NCBI RefSeq assembly: GCF_002327085.1
Contig: NZ_CP023429.1
Coordinates: 1,240,001 to 1,304,000 of the forward strand
Direction: 5' to 3'
Length of the DNA stretch: 64,000 bases
DNA from: Neisseria weixii
GTDB taxonomy: Bacteria; Pseudomonadota; Gammaproteobacteria; Burkholderiales; Neisseriaceae
Every line of letters begins with the position of its first letter. The stretch's first letter is position 1. The notes beneath the pieces are model-generated. The model saw nothing but the letters and a program-made list of their open reading frames with translations, had not been told where the DNA came from and did no database searches. Shown piece by piece: positions 47,655 to 58,247 of this stretch. Both the position numbers and the translations under genes were made by a program.

Positions 47655-49822
47655 ATGAAACAAAAAGTCCGTTTCCAAATCGAAGGCATGACCTGCCAAG
47701 CTTGCGCCTCACGCATTGAGAAAGTATTGAACAAAAAAGACTTTATCGAAAGCGCGGGTGTGAATTTTGCCAGCGAAGAAGCGCAGGTCGTCTTTGACGA
47801 CAGCCGCAGTTCAATAGCCGACATCACGCGAATCATCGAAAAAACCGGTTTCGGCGCGCAACAAAAAACTGATACGCTGCCTAAAGCCGACAGCGGCGAA
47901 CCAGTGCATATCGGATGGCGTTTGTGGCTGTTGCTGGCCATTAATGCCCCGTTCCTCATCGGCATGTCAGGCATGATGATTGGCCGCCACGATTGGATGA
48001 TGCCTGTCATGTGGCAATTTGCCTTAGCCAGCATTGTGCAGCTTTGGCTCGCGATTCCGTTCTACAAAAGCGCATGGGCTTCGATTAAGGGCGGCTTGGC
48101 CAACATGGATGTGCTGGTCACCACCGGCACGGTGTCGATTTATCTTTATTCGGTGTATATGATGTTCCAACACCGCGGCATGGGGCACGACGGCATGGCG
48201 CATGTGTATTTTGAAGCGGGCGTGATGGTAATCGGCTTTGTGTCGCTGGGTAAATTTTTGGAACATCGTACCAAAAAATCCAGCCTCAACAGCTTATCGC
48301 TGATGCTGAAACTCACGCCAAGCAAAGTGAATGTTCAGCGCAACGGGACATGGCACTCATTGTCTTTAGACCAAGTGCAGACCGGCGATATGCTGCGCGC
48401 CAACCATGGGGAGCGCATTGCCGCTGACGGCGTGGTCGAAAGCGGCAGCGGCTGGACAGACGAAAGCCACCTGACCGGTGAATCCAATCCCGAAATGAAA
48501 CAACAAGGCAGCAAGGTTTTGGCCGGTGCGCTGGTCACCGACGGCAGCTTGATTTACCGCGCTACGCAATTAGGCAGCCACACTTTACTGGGCGACATGA
48601 TGAACGCGCTTTCCGAGGCGCAAGGCAGCAAAGCGCCGATTTCGCGCATGGCCGATAAAGTAGCGGCGGTGTTTGTGCCGGTGGTGGTCGGCATTTCGCT
48701 GCTTACGTTCGCGCTCACATGGAGCCTAAAAGGCGATTGGCAGGCCGGCTTGATGCATGCGGTGGCCGTGTTGGTGATTGCCTGCCCCTGCGCACTGGGT
48801 TTGGCCACACCGGCAGCGATTATGGTCGGCATGGGCAAAGCGGTGAAACACGGCATTTGGTTTAAAGATGCCGCCTCGATGGAGGAATCGGCACATGTCA
48901 ACGCCGTGGTGTTCGACAAAACCGGCACGCTCACCGAAGGCCGACCGCAAGTGGCGGCGGTTTATCTGATGCTGGATAGCGGTTTTGACGAAGATGATTT
49001 GTTCCGCATCGCCGCTGCCGTCGAGCAAAATGCGACTCATCCGCTTGCCAACGCGATTGTTTCGGCTGCCTTAGCGCGCAATTTGGATTTACCGCCAACC
49101 AGTCAGGCACAAACGGTAGTCGGCGCCGGCATTTCCGCAAAAATCAGCGGTTTGGGCTTGGTGAAAGTCGGCAAAACCAATTACGCCAATTTGACCTTAC
49201 CGGCTGATTTAGACGGCGTATGGCCAATTGCCAGCCTGGTAGCGGTATCGGTTGACGACCGCCCTGTCGGCGCATTCGCCTTAGCTGATGCACTGAAAAG
49301 CGACACCGCCGAAGCAATACGCCGTCTGAAAGCACATGATATCGAGGTGTATGTGATGAGTGGCGACAATCAAAATACCGTCGAATACATCGCCACGCAA
49401 CTGGACATTGAACACGCGTTCGGCAACATGAGTCCGCGCGATAAAGCGGCGGCGGTGCAAAAACTCAAAGACGAAGGCAAAGTTGTCGCCATGGTCGGCG
49501 ACGGTATCAACGATGCCCCTGCTTTGACTGCCGCTAATGTCAGCTTTGCCATGAAAGGCGGCGCCGATGTGGCCGAACACACCGCTTCGGCCACGCTGAT
49601 GCAGTATTCGGTTAACCAATTGGTCGATGCCCTGCTCATTTCCCGCGCCACTTTGAAGAACATCAAGCAAAACCTGTTTTTCGCCTTTTTCTACAATATT
49701 CTCGGCATCCGCTGGCCGCTTTGGGTTTTCTCAGCCCGGTGATTGCCGGTGCGGCCATGGCAATGAGCTCGGTATCGGTATTAACCAGTGCTTTACGTTT
49801 GAAACACGTGAAAATTGACTGA
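47655..49822 (+). pseudogene. copA: P1B-type copper-exporting ATPase CopA (frameshifted near the end)
   Basis: 722 residues repaired. It pumps Cu(I) out across the inner membrane. N-terminal HMA domain with GMTCQACASRI, actuator TGES (HLTGESNPE), CPC motif in helix 6 (VIACPCALGLATPAA), phosphorylation site FDKTGTLTEG and MVGDGINDAPAL. CC at 49709-49710 should be CCC: the repaired frame reads [20 protein letters not shown] and ends at 49822 instead of 49742. The shift removes the last helix with the conserved SP and MSSVSV motifs that help form the Cu site. Confidence 0.93.
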
Positions 49823-49842
49823 TGCCGTATCCAAAAGGTCGG

Positions 49843-49880
49843 AAGCCGTCTGAACACTGTGTGTATCAGACGGCCTTTTT
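49843..49880 (+). terminator. DUS hairpin after copA
   Basis: GCCGTCTGA and TCAGACGGC with a loop of about 12 nt, followed by a six-T run; it starts about 25 nt past the repaired copA stop. Confidence 0.7.
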
Positions 49881-49919
49881 TCGTTTATAATCGCTTTTAT
49901 TTTTGATGGAAACCCGACC

Positions 49920-50231
49920 ATGGAAATGATGGCCGCAATGAATATCTTTTTAATTGCGTTGTTGATTTTTACCGTATTATTGGTATGGTCGCGCAATTGG
50001 AAACGCAAACAGGCTTATTTGGAACACATCAAAAGCAAACCGGATACATTTGAATGGATCAGCAAAAACCTTACCGGCGTAGAAATCAAAGATTTAAAAG
50101 CCGTGGCCGACCGCTTTGGTCTGCCCATGTTGCAAGCCAAACAATTAATTGATTTTTATCGTCAAATCATCAAGCCAAATAAGCTTTACAAAACCCGGCC
50201 TGGTGATTTAACCCATGTTAAGGCCGTCTGA
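49920..50231 (+). CDS. membrane-anchored hypothetical protein
   Basis: 103 residues. One N-terminal helix (FLIALLIFTVLLVWS) with a positive flank (RNWKRKQ) and a cytosolic domain (EWISKNLTGVEIKDLKAVADRFGLPMLQAKQLIDFY) that I do not recognise. The stop TGA is the one inside AAGGCCGTCTGAA, so the last codons KAV are the DUS itself. A TATAAT lies about 35 nt upstream. Confidence 0.65.
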   Translation: MEMMAAMNIFLIALLIFTVLLVWSRNWKRKQAYLEHIKSKPDTFEWISKNLTGVEIKDLKAVADRFGLPMLQAKQLIDFYRQIIKPNKLYKTRPGDLTHVKAV

Positions 50232-50271
50232 AATAATTAATATTATAATGTTAATTATTTCAGACGGCCTT
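50220..50271 (+). terminator. long DUS palindrome, 21-bp arms
   Basis: AAGGCCGTCTGAAATAATTAA and complement with a 10-nt loop (total 52 nt). It starts in the stop region of the hypothetical gene. It is longer than any other DUS hairpin here, as the AT part extends the stem beyond the DUS. Confidence 0.75.
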
Positions 50272-50287
50272 AACAGCAGGGGGAAAC

Positions 50288-50850
50288 ATGACGGTTTATC
50301 TTATTGGCGACTCAATCCGACTGGGCTATGAAGCTACGGTGCAAGCTGCCCTACCCGATGTCGCTGTTCTCTCACCGGTCAACAATTGCCGCTCATCACA
50401 TGATGTGTTGCGGCATATCGAACAATGGACGCAAGGCGCACAGGCCGGGGATATTATTCACCTAAACTGCGGTCTGCACGACATCCGCTACAATGTCGGA
50501 AGCCACAAGCCCTTAACCAATCTCCAAACCTACCAAGCCAATCTGCGACACATTTTTAGCCGCTTGCGGCAAGCCGGGGCACAAATTATTGGGCAAGCAC
50601 ACCTTTTTTGCAAAGCGTACACAATGTCACCAAATCATCGCGCCGCTATCTGAAAGATGTTCAAACCTATAACCAAATAGCCCAAGACTTGGCACATGAA
50701 TTCGGTTTTGCCATTAATGATTTATATGGGTTGATGTTTGTACAGGACTTAACCGCGCTGACTGTCTGCGACGGGCTGCATTTCAATGAATTTGGCAATG
50801 AAATATTAGGCAATGCGGTAGCTGAATCGATTCGGAAAATGATTTTGTAA
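50288..50850 (+). pseudogene. SGNH/GDSL-type hydrolase (frameshifted)
   Basis: About 187 residues repaired. MTVYLIGDSIRLGYE contains the nucleophile block GDS; HLNCGLHDIRYN is block III with N/G residues of the SGNH group; and CDGLHFNEFGNEIL holds the Asp-x-x-His catalytic pair as DGLH. The frame breaks at CC 50602-50603; CCC gives AHPFLQSVHNVTKSSRRYL. Esterase or O-acyl hydrolase of unknown substrate. It could act on cell-envelope acyl groups, but nothing in the context shows that. Confidence 0.78.
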
Positions 50851-50867
50851 ATGAATTAATCAAAATG

Positions 50868-50900
50868 AGGCCGTCTGAAACTTAATGCTTCAGACGGCCT
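50868..50900 (+). terminator. inverted DUS after SGNH gene
   Basis: AGGCCGTCTGAA and TTCAGACGGCCT with a 9-nt loop, 17 nt past the stop, then TTTT. Confidence 0.75.
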
Positions 50901-50928
50901 TTTCCGCGGTATTCAATTTCGGATGGTC

Positions 50929-51126
50929 TGAGATACGTGCAAAACCTCAAGAACCACCAATAAAACCCTAAAGCCGTCATTCCCGCGCAGGCGGGAATCC
51001 ATCGCACCATCCAAGAAACCTATTTTATTCAACTGTTTACCATGATTTAAAATGGATTCCCGCCTGCGCGGGAATGACGTCGGTTTTTTGTGTGCTAGCT
51101 TTTGAAGGAGTTTTGTAAAGGTTTCG
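50929..51126. repeat. about 198-bp repeat, type B copy 2, with dRS3 pair
   Basis: Ends TGAGATACGTGCAAAACC and TTTTGTAAAGGTTTCG are degraded relative to copy 1. dRS3 units at 50979-50998 and 51056-51075 are perfect copies of those at 29182-29201 and 29259-29278. The right end touches the pepP stop (51129). Confidence 0.8.
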
Positions 51127-51128
51127 AC

Positions 51129-52438
51129 CTACTCGCGCATCACTTCTTCAATATCCGCCACCCTTTTCGGTGCCAACACAGTGTAATTTTCACAACCGCT
51201 TTCGGTTACCAACACATTGTCTTCAATGCGGATACCAGTATTGTGGAAGGCTTCAGGAATATCATCGGCCGCGGCAATATATAAGCCCGGCTCGATGGTG
51301 CTGCACATGCCCGGCCGCAGCAATAAAGGCTTGCCATCATGCCAGCGCTTGCCGACATCATGCACATCCAAGCCGACCCAATGACCCAAGCCGTGCATGT
51401 AGAAGCGCTGATAGGCTTGCGATTCAATGTTGCCGTCAACCGTGCCGCGCAATAATTTTGATCAATCAAGCCTTGTACCAAAATTTTCAACGCAATCAGG
51501 TGAATCTCACGCCAATCGACATTCGGTTTCACGGCGGCAATAGCCGCTTCATTGGCGGTCAACACGACTTCGTAAATGTCTTTTTGCGCCGCGGTAAATT
51601 TACCGTTTACCGGAAAAGTACGCGTGATGTCGCCGGCGTAAAAAGCGTATTCGGCACCGGCATCAATCAGCAGCAAATCACCGTCTTGCAACGCATCTTT
51701 GTTGTCAACATAGTGCAGGCAGCACGCGTTTTTACCTCCTGCCACAATGCTGTTGTAAGACGGAAAGCGCGCACCATGACACATGAATTCGTACAGGATT
51801 TCCGCTTCGATTTGCAGCTCATTCATACCCGGGCGTGTTTTCTGCATGGCTCGGATATGCGCCAATGCGCTGATTTCACCTGCTTTTTTCAAGAGTGCAA
51901 TTTCATGTTCGTCTTTGATCAGCCGCATACCGTCCAATAGCGTCGCCAAATCGGCCAAATTTTCCGGTGCATAAGTATTGGTTTGAATACGGCGGCCGGC
52001 ACTTTGCTGCACGCTGTGCCAGTTGGCCATCACTTCCTTATCGTGTTCGGGATATAAGCCCCACAAGGCATACAGGCTCTTTTTATTCAGCAGTGCTTGG
52101 GTTAGTTTCGCCGGCCATTCGCTGTTGGCATAGGCTTCATCAAAACCGAAAACTTCCAGCGCCGCTTCAGGCCCATATCTGAAACCATGCCAAATTTCGC
52201 TTAAAGCATCTTTTTCGCGACAAAACAAAATGCTTTTTTGCGTCGCACCATCCAACAACAACACCGCTTGCGGCTCGTCAAATCCGGTCAGGTAATGAAA
52301 ATAGCTGTCTTGACGGAACGGGAATTCAGTATCGTTGCTGCGGCGTTGTTCCGGCGAAGCAAACAAAACCGCCACGCCTTCGCTGCCGATTTGTTGCAGC
52401 ACGAGCTGGCGGCGTTGGATAAACGGAGTATTGTTCAT
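51129..52438 (-). pseudogene. pepP: Xaa-Pro aminopeptidase PepP (frameshifted)
   Basis: About 436 residues repaired. Dinuclear-metal peptidase removing an N-terminal residue before proline. Metal ligands: Asp of LLIDAGAE, Asp of YAGDITRTF, His of HGLGHWVGLDVHD, Glu of STIEPGLY and Glu of GIRIEDNVLV. The frame breaks in the T run 51456-51459 (plus strand, four; five give QKLLRGTVDGNIE), so the last three ligands are read only in the second frame. The second of two ATGs (52438) has the better AAGGA spacing. Confidence 0.9.
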
Positions 52439-52450
52439 CATGTTTCCTTA

Positions 52451-52487
52451 AGGCCGTCTGAAATTTTTAAAGCCCTTCAGACGGCCT
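52451..52487 (-). terminator. inverted DUS between VanZ and pepP genes
   Basis: AGGCCGTCTGAA and complement across 13 nt, between the VanZ stop (52519) and the pepP start. Confidence 0.65.
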
Positions 52488-52518
52488 CATTATTATTAAT
52501 ATGATTTACAATCAAAGA

Positions 52519-52899
52519 CTAATCAGGTGATTTCAAAGTTTGGGCCTGCTTGATTTTTCGGGCAAACCACAAAGCTGCCGCTGCGCCGCACACATCAGCG
52601 ACCGCATCCCAAAACGAGCCTTCGCGTGTTTGCGTAAACATTGCCTGTCCACACTCACTGGCTGCGGCAAACACCACAGCAAAAATCATCAGGCCTCGAT
52701 ACGGAATCGGCCGTTTATCGGTCATATATGCTTTGGCCAGCAGCCAAAATTGTGCGAAAAACAAAGCAAAATGCGCCACTTTATCGAAATTCGGAAACGG
52801 TGGCACACCGCCTGTTGATTCACGAAACAGCAGTGAATAAATGATCGCGGCAAACCAAAGCGCGGCCAATGTGGTAAATTTATTGCGCGGCAAGGTCAT
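52519..52899 (-). CDS. VanZ-like membrane protein
   Basis: 126 residues from MTLPRNKFTTLAALWF (ATG 52899). Four helices with the VanZ-family features NFDKVAHFALFFAQFWLL and the conserved Glu/Gln region AAASECGQAMF followed by RxGSFWDAVADVCGA. In vancomycin-resistant organisms a VanZ gives teicoplanin resistance, but most family members are unrelated to resistance. It overlaps the preceding gene by 20 nt, so translation is probably coupled. Confidence 0.8.
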   Translation of the reverse strand: MTLPRNKFTTLAALWFAAIIYSLLFRESTGGVPPFPNFDKVAHFALFFAQFWLLAKAYMTDKRPIPYRGLMIFAVVFAAASECGQAMFTQTREGSFWDAVADVCGAAAALWFARKIKQAQTLKSPD

Positions 52900-53104
52900 T
52901 TTCACCCTCTTCGTCCAGCCATATTTGGCAGATTTTGGCCAAGCGCACGAATTTACCACCGCGCCCGTTTAGCAAATCACACCATTGCACCACTTCTTCT
53001 CGGCTTGGGGCATCATCCAAGCTGCACTCATATAATAAAAAATCAAGCGTTTCTTCGACTGTGCCAACGCTTTCGGTTTCAATCAAATCAATCAATTCTC
53101 TCAT
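52880..53104 (-). CDS. 74-residue acidic hypothetical protein
   Basis: 74 residues, acidic, predicted mostly helical (MRELIDLIETESVGTVEETLDFLLYE; REEVVQWCDLLNGRGGKFVRLAKICQIW). I do not recognise it. Its end overlaps the VanZ start by 20 nt and its start lies 26 nt after pth, so it belongs to the pth operon. Confidence 0.7.
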   Translation of the reverse strand: MRELIDLIETESVGTVEETLDFLLYECSLDDAPSREEVVQWCDLLNGRGGKFVRLAKICQIWLDEEGENDLAAQ

Positions 53105-53129
53105 GGTTTAGGCCGTCTGAAATATAGGG

Positions 53130-53708
53130 TTATCGACTGTGTAAAAAACGCTGAGCTTCTTCAAATTCACCCGCAGTCAGCAGCGGTATGCCTTTGATGG
53201 ATTTATTGACTGAATCTTCAATCAGCTGGCGGTGTTCGGCGCTCGGTTTGTTCAACACGTAAGCCGGCACCAACGCCTTATCGCCCGGATGATCAATGCC
53301 CAGACGCAGGCGGTAGAAATTCGGCGTACCCAATCGGGCTTGAATGTCTTTCAAGCCGTTGTGGCCGCCATTACCACCGCCGAGCTTGAATTTAATGCGG
53401 CCGCATTCGATGTCGAGTTCATCGTGCACCACCAGAATTTCTTCGGGTTCAATCTTGTAAAACTGTGCCAAGGCCGCCACCGCCTGACCGGAACGGTTCA
53501 TAAACATCATCGGCTTAATCAGCCAAACATCACCTTCCGAACGGCTCACCCGCGCCACTTCCCCGAAGAATTTTTTCTCCTCTTTAAACGTCGCCTTCCA
53601 TTGCCACGCCAATTCATCCAGCAGCCAAAAGCCGACATTGTGACGGGTTGCTTCATATTCTTTACCGGGGTTACCCAGACCGACGATCATTTTGATTGGG
53701 GTAGACAT
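53130..53708 (-). CDS. pth: peptidyl-tRNA hydrolase
   Basis: 192 residues, intact. Releases peptides from peptidyl-tRNA that dropped off ribosomes. IVGLGNPGKEYEATRHNVGF has the catalytic His (about residue 23) and Asn. It also carries KPMMFMNRSG, VHDELDIECG and GGNGGHNGLKDI. Length and motifs are standard. Inverted DUS before it at 53739-53771. Confidence 0.96.
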   Translation of the reverse strand: MSTPIKMIVGLGNPGKEYEATRHNVGFWLLDELAWQWKATFKEEKKFFGEVARVSRSEGDVWLIKPMMFMNRSGQAVAALAQFYKIEPEEILVVHDELDIECGRIKFKLGGGNGGHNGLKDIQARLGTPNFYRLRLGIDHPGDKALVPAYVLNKPSAEHRQLIEDSVNKSIKGIPLLTAGEFEEAQRFLHSR

Positions 53709-53738
53709 AATTTTCTCGTTGGTGTGTGTTTCTTACGA

Positions 53739-53771
53739 AGGCCGTCTGAAATTGAATGGTTCAGACGGCCT
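53739..53771 (-). terminator. inverted DUS between rnfH and pth
   Basis: AGGCCGTCTGAA and TTCAGACGGCCT with a 9-nt loop, seven nt past the rnfH stop. Confidence 0.65.
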
Positions 53772-53777
53772 CAAACT

Positions 53778-54056
53778 TCAATCTTCCTGATTTTGTACAC
53801 GCTGTCTTCGCGCTTCTTTCGGATCAATCGACAAAGGTCGATACACTTCAATGCGGTCTTTATCGCGCAATAGGGTATCGTCTTTGGTCAGTTTCCCGAA
53901 AATGCCGAGCTTGGCCGAATGCAAATCCAAATCGGGAAACTCCTTTTCCAAACCGCTTTGCAAGACAGCTTGACGAATGGTGGAGCCCTTGGCTACCCGC
54001 ATGGTTTTCAGCACTTGCTTGTCGGGCAAGCCGTACACGATTTCAATGTTAAGCAT
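53778..54056 (-). CDS. rnfH: RnfH family ubiquitin-like protein (RatB)
   Basis: 92 residues from [14 protein letters not shown]. Small beta-grasp protein of the RnfH/YfjF family, with [25 protein letters not shown] and [18 protein letters not shown]. Its function is unclear; it is a usual neighbour of ratA. It overlaps the ratA 3' end by eight nt, so the two are translated together. An ATG eight codons upstream is possible but would overlap ratA further. Confidence 0.9.
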   Translation of the reverse strand: MLNIEIVYGLPDKQVLKTMRVAKGSTIRQAVLQSGLEKEFPDLDLHSAKLGIFGKLTKDDTLLRDKDRIEVYRPLSIDPKEARRQRVQNQED

Positions 54057-54480
54057 AGCGGCGGTCAGCCTCTTTAACAAATGCGTCCACCAAGGTGCCG
54101 GACAGATGATTAAATACCGGCGAAATCATCGCCGATAAAATCGAACTGTTGAATTCGTATTCTAATTTGAATTCAATTTGGCACATATCATCACCCAAAT
54201 CAACAAACCGCCATGTCCCGCGCAGGGTTTTAAACGGCCCTTCCAACAAATCCATTTTGATTTCTTGACCGGGAACATTGTGATTATGCGTGGCAAACGA
54301 TTGACGAACGCCCATATAGTCCATAAACAGGCGCGCTTTCAATTCGGTATCGGTGCGCCCGATGATTTCGGTTTTGCTGTACCACGGCAGGAATTTCGGA
54401 TAATCCTCCACCCGGTCAACCAACTCAAACATCTGCTTGGCGCTGTGTAACACCAACACGCTTTTTTCTACTGTTTTCAT
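54049..54480 (-). CDS. ratA: RatA, START-like ribosome association protein
   Basis: 143 residues. SRPBCC/START fold ([48 protein letters not shown]). In E. coli it is described as binding 50S subunits and blocking subunit joining; the mitochondrial homologue Coq10 binds ubiquinone, so lipid binding is the competing view. It is followed by rnfH, the conserved order. Confidence 0.9.
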   Translation of the reverse strand: MKTVEKSVLVLHSAKQMFELVDRVEDYPKFLPWYSKTEIIGRTDTELKARLFMDYMGVRQSFATHNHNVPGQEIKMDLLEGPFKTLRGTWRFVDLGDDMCQIEFKLEYEFNSSILSAMISPVFNHLSGTLVDAFVKEADRRYA

Positions 54481-54642
54481 GGTGGAATTAAGCTTAGCAA
54501 AAGTACCATTATAAACGAATTTGCCGGTCTTTTCAGACGGCCTGAAGGAATAATCTTCAATATTTATGTTATTTTTACTTCGCCTCGATTGTTTCGGATA
54601 TGAAAAAAACGGCAGCGTTGACGCTGCCGTTTCATATACCGG

Positions 54643-56637
54643 TTATGGCTTGCTCACACCCGAATCATTACTGGAAGAATGCTCAGGTTTCACATTTTGC
54701 ACTTCGGTTTGCGGACCTTCAGGCGTAATCACCATCACCTGCTCCGGCTCGCCTTTTTCTTCTTCAGACTCATCTTTACGCAAATTGTGGCTGTAATCTT
54801 TTGGCGGACTAGGCTGCTCGCCTGCCATGATTTCCAATACCTGATCGCGATCGATGGTTTCCCAATCCATCAGTGCTTTACACATGGTTTCCATTTTATC
54901 TCGGTTCTCATCCAAGATTTTATAGGCCACGGCGTATTGCTCATCCAAAATACGGCGGATTTCGGCATCCACATCTTGCTGGGTTTTCTCGGAAATGTTT
55001 TGCGAACGGGTCACGCTGCGGCCCAAGAACACTTCACCTTCATTTTCTGCATAAACCATTACACCCATTTTATCGCTCATGCCGTAGCGGGTAACCATTT
55101 CGCGGGCAATTTGCGTAGCGCGCTCGAAGTCATTGGAAGCGCCGGTAGAAATACGGCCGACAAAAATATCTTCGGCAATACGACCACCAAACAGAATCGC
55201 GATTTGGCTCAGCATTTGGTCTTTATACATGCTGATGCGGTCGCGTTCCGGCAACTGCCAAGTCAAGCCCAAGGCTCGGCCGCGCGGCATAATGGTGACT
55301 TTATGCACCGGATCGGTGAAATCCAAGCTCTCGGCAACAATGGCATGACCCGATTCATGGTAAGCCGTCGCACGTTTTTCATCTTCATGCATCACCATTG
55401 AGCGGCGCTCAGGACCCATGTAGATTTTGTCTTTGGCATCTTCAAAATCGCTTTGATCGACTTTGATTTTATTGCGGCGACCGGCAAACAAAGCTGCTTC
55501 GTTCACTAAGTTGGCCAAATCGGCACCGGAGAAACCCGGGGTACCGCGCGCCAATGAAGTCAAATCAACCGACTCATCCAAAGGCACTTTTTTAGCATGC
55601 ACTTTCAAAATCTGCTCGCGGCCACGGATATCCGGCAACGGCACCACGACTTGACGGTCGAAACGACCCGGGCGCTGCAAAGCAGGGTCCAATACGTCCG
55701 GACGGTTGGTTGCGGCAATCACAATCACGGTTTGATTGCTTTCAAAGCCATCCATCTCAACCAGCAACTGGTTCAAAGTTTGTTCGCGTTCATCGTTACC
55801 ACCACCCAAACCGGCACCACGCTGGCGACCTACGGCATCAATCTCATCAATAAAGATGATGCAAGGCGAATTTTTCTTGGCTTGTTCAAACATATCGCGC
55901 ACACGGCTGGCACCGACACCGACGAACATTTCCACGAAATCCGAACCGGAAATGCTGAAGAACGGCACACCTGCCTCACCGGCAATTGCTTTGGCCAGCA
56001 AGGTTTTACCTGTACCCGGACTACCGGCCAGCAAAATACCGCGCGGCACACGGCCACCCAAGCTTTGATAGCGGGTTGGCGCTTTGAGGTAATCAACAAT
56101 TTCCTGAACTTCTTCTTTGGCTTCATCGCAACCGGCCACATCAGCAAAAGTCACTTTGTTGGCATCTTTATCCAACAATTTGGCGCGGCTCTTACCGAAT
56201 GAAAACGCACCGCCTTTACCACCGCCACCGCTTTGCATACGCATGAAGTAGAACCATGCACCGATCAACAGCAATACCGGCAACAGGCTGAAGAACAAGC
56301 TGCCGAGCATGCTCGGTTTTTCTTCAGGTGTCACTTTGACGCGGACATCTTTATCCAATAAAGTCTGAATCAGCTTATCGTCAAGCGGCGCATTAGTGAA
56401 AAACGAAGTTTTATCGGCGCGCTCACCTTTGATCAGATAACCGCTCACGACCGAACCTTCGATATTCACGCTGGTCACTTCACCGTTGTTTACCTGTTGG
56501 ATAAACTGCGAATATTCGATTTGTTGTTTATTTTCCTGCTTGTCATTAATGGCATTGAATGCCGCCATAAGGCAGACACCCAGCACCAACCAGACCAATA
56601 CATGTTTAATGGTATTCCCCACTGAATCAGGCTCCAT
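54643..56637 (-). CDS. ftsH: ATP-dependent zinc metalloprotease FtsH
   Basis: 664 residues, intact. Hexameric membrane AAA+ protease that degrades regulators and misassembled membrane proteins. Two N-terminal helices (about 11-28 and 110-128) bracket a periplasmic domain. Walker A is GSPGTGKT (Ser where many have Pro), Walker B IIFIDEID, the second region of homology [11 protein letters not shown]. The zinc site HESGHA with a downstream Glu/Asp completes the protease. A hairpin-forming T-rich stretch follows. It is 50 nt downstream of rlmE, the usual operon. Confidence 0.96.
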   Translation of the reverse strand: MEPDSVGNTIKHVLVWLVLGVCLMAAFNAINDKQENKQQIEYSQFIQQVNNGEVTSVNIEGSVVSGYLIKGERADKTSFFTNAPLDDKLIQTLLDKDVRVKVTPEEKPSMLGSLFFSLLPVLLLIGAWFYFMRMQSGGGGKGGAFSFGKSRAKLLDKDANKVTFADVAGCDEAKEEVQEIVDYLKAPTRYQSLGGRVPRGILLAGSPGTGKTLLAKAIAGEAGVPFFSISGSDFVEMFVGVGASRVRDMFEQAKKNSPCIIFIDEIDAVGRQRGAGLGGGNDEREQTLNQLLVEMDGFESNQTVIVIAATNRPDVLDPALQRPGRFDRQVVVPLPDIRGREQILKVHAKKVPLDESVDLTSLARGTPGFSGADLANLVNEAALFAGRRNKIKVDQSDFEDAKDKIYMGPERRSMVMHEDEKRATAYHESGHAIVAESLDFTDPVHKVTIMPRGRALGLTWQLPERDRISMYKDQMLSQIAILFGGRIAEDIFVGRISTGASNDFERATQIAREMVTRYGMSDKMGVMVYAENEGEVFLGRSVTRSQNISEKTQQDVDAEIRRILDEQYAVAYKILDENRDKMETMCKALMDWETIDRDQVLEIMAGEQPSPPKDYSHNLRKDESEEEKGEPEQVMVITPEGPQTEVQNVKPEHSSSNDSGVSKP

Positions 56638-56686
56638 ATATAAAGGTAAACGAAAGAAACGATTTTAATGCACGCTGCCCATATTG

Positions 56687-57306
56687 TCAGCGTTTATTTT
56701 TGCCCAATAAATAAATCTCACTGGAACGATTGCGGGAAGCCTCAGGCTTGCGCGTTTGCACCACGGCAAAAATTTCCCGCATGGCCGCCAGATATTCCTG
56801 ATAGCCTGTGCCCTGAAATACTTTAACCAAAAATCACCGCCTGTTTTCAAATGGTTGACAGCAAAATCCAAAGCCAATTCGCATAAATAAAAGCTCTTGG
56901 CCTGATCGGTCACGGCATTACCCGACATATTGGGTGCCATATCGCAAATTACAAGGTCTAAGGGGCGATTATCCAACAGCGACTCAAATTGCGCCAACAC
57001 ATCGTCCTCGCGAAAATCCCCCTGAATAAATGAAACACCGTCGATTTCATCCATCGGCAAAATATCCAAAGCAAATACCTGGCCGTTTTTACCAACTAAT
57101 TTGGCCGCCACCTGCGACCAACTGCCCGGTGCGCTGCCTAAATCAGCCAAAATCGTGCCCGGCTTAATGAGCTTGTCTTTTTCATTGATTTCCAAAAGCT
57201 TATAAGCTGCACGCGCACGATAGCCGTCTTTTTGTGCCATGTGGACATAATGGTCGTTCACATGTTCGTTGAGCCATGCTTTGGAGGATTTGGAACGTAC
57301 TGCCAT
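56687..57306 (-). pseudogene. rlmE: 23S rRNA (uridine-2552 2'-O)-methyltransferase RlmE (frameshifted)
   Basis: About 207 residues repaired. It methylates U2552 in the ribosomal A site. SAM motif LADLGSAPGSWSQVA, catalytic Asp in ICDMAPNMSG and the Lys of the K-D-K-E set in [15 protein letters not shown] once repaired. The A run 56829-56833 (plus strand) has five where six are needed; the resumed frame ends at 56687 with GKNKR. The lesion removes one catalytic Lys and the Glu, so sequence error is likely. Precedes ftsH; divergent from yhbY. Confidence 0.93.
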
Positions 57307-57417
57307 AGTGTGTGAATGTGAAAATTGAATGGCGCTATTGTACGTTATTTTCTCGCAGCCCGCCGTTAAATCGCGTACAATATCAGATTATTATTTTTTA
57401 ATTTAAGCAATACAAAC

Positions 57418-57702
57418 ATGTCTGACGATAAATTAAGCACCAAAGAAATTTTGGAACTCAAAGCCCGCGCGCATCACCTGAATCCGGTGGTGATGATCGG
57501 CCAACACGGTTTGACAGAATCTGTAATCAAAGAAACCGATGCCGCGCTCACCGCCCACGAATTGATTAAAGTGCGCGTATTGGGTGACGACCGTCAAGAG
57601 CGCGTAGAAATCTGCAATGCATTGTGCGAAGCAGTGGACGCACAATTGGTGCAACACATTGGCAAATTATTGGTTTTATGGCGTAAAAACTTAGAAATGT
57701 AA
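57418..57702 (+). CDS. yhbY: YhbY, CRS1/YhbY RNA-binding protein
   Basis: 94 residues. Single CRM domain (LSTKEILELKARAHHLNPVVMIG, the GLTESVIKE helix, LIKVRVLGDD). It binds RNA and associates with pre-50S ribosomal subunits. It is divergent from rlmE-ftsH as in E. coli, where the same genes lie together. Ends near an inverted DUS terminator. Confidence 0.94.
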   Translation: MSDDKLSTKEILELKARAHHLNPVVMIGQHGLTESVIKETDAALTAHELIKVRVLGDDRQERVEICNALCEAVDAQLVQHIGKLLVLWRKNLEM

Positions 57703-57724
57703 GCCGATTAAACAATTGCATTAT

Positions 57725-57761
57725 AAAGGCCGTCTGAAAAAATGATTTTCAGACGGCCTTT
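57725..57761. terminator. inverted DUS between yhbY and the DUF4149 gene
   Basis: AAAGGCCGTCTGAAAA and complement with a 5-nt loop. It lies between the convergent yhbY and DUF4149 genes and can serve both. Confidence 0.8.
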
Positions 57762-57781
57762 TGATTTTCCAATTCATTAAT

Positions 57782-58225
57782 TCATTTCCATTCAAGAGCA
57801 GAAATCCGCCAAATCAGCACCAATGCCAAAATCGCGCAAATCATATAAATCAAACTGGAAATACCGTGCCACATACCGAATGAACCGCCAGTTAAGCTAA
57901 GCAGCCAATTGGTAGTTTGGGTTTTATGCGCTTCAATCACCGGCGTGACCAAAAATTGATTGACAGCCAAACCGAGCCACAATGCTGCAATCAACTTGCC
58001 GTTTATCGAGCGTATATTGTGCGCCGCTGCTACACGTTTACCGGCAAAATACACCAGCGCCCAAACCACCAAACCCGTGCAAGACACCACATTAAACAAC
58101 TCTCCCGCAATCGCACCGGCCTGTAATTTAGGCAAAATTTCAAACAACACCGGCGCAGCGATATAGCCCGCCATCATTTGCATGCCCAGCCATATGCCGG
58201 CTAACGCAACAACCGATTTATTCAT
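57782..58225 (-). CDS. DUF4149 domain membrane protein
   Basis: 147 residues from MNKSVVALAGIWLGMQMMAG (ATG 58225, AGGAGGG site). Four helices; the spaced GIWLGMQ, AAPVLFEILP and GMWHGISSLIYM patterns are those of DUF4149, an inner membrane family of unknown role. An in-frame ATG twelve codons upstream is less likely because it leaves the strong ribosome site inside the gene. Confidence 0.8.
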   Translation of the reverse strand: MNKSVVALAGIWLGMQMMAGYIAAPVLFEILPKLQAGAIAGELFNVVSCTGLVVWALVYFAGKRVAAAHNIRSINGKLIAALWLGLAVNQFLVTPVIEAHKTQTTNWLLSLTGGSFGMWHGISSLIYMICAILALVLIWRISALEWK

Positions 58226-58247
58226 ACTGCCCTCCTTTGATTCAGAC

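Noticed and set aside
52519-52899. VanZ-like gene as an antibiotic-resistance determinant
   Set aside because: No vanA-type genes nearby and the family is widespread without resistance function; it belongs to a pth-linked operon.
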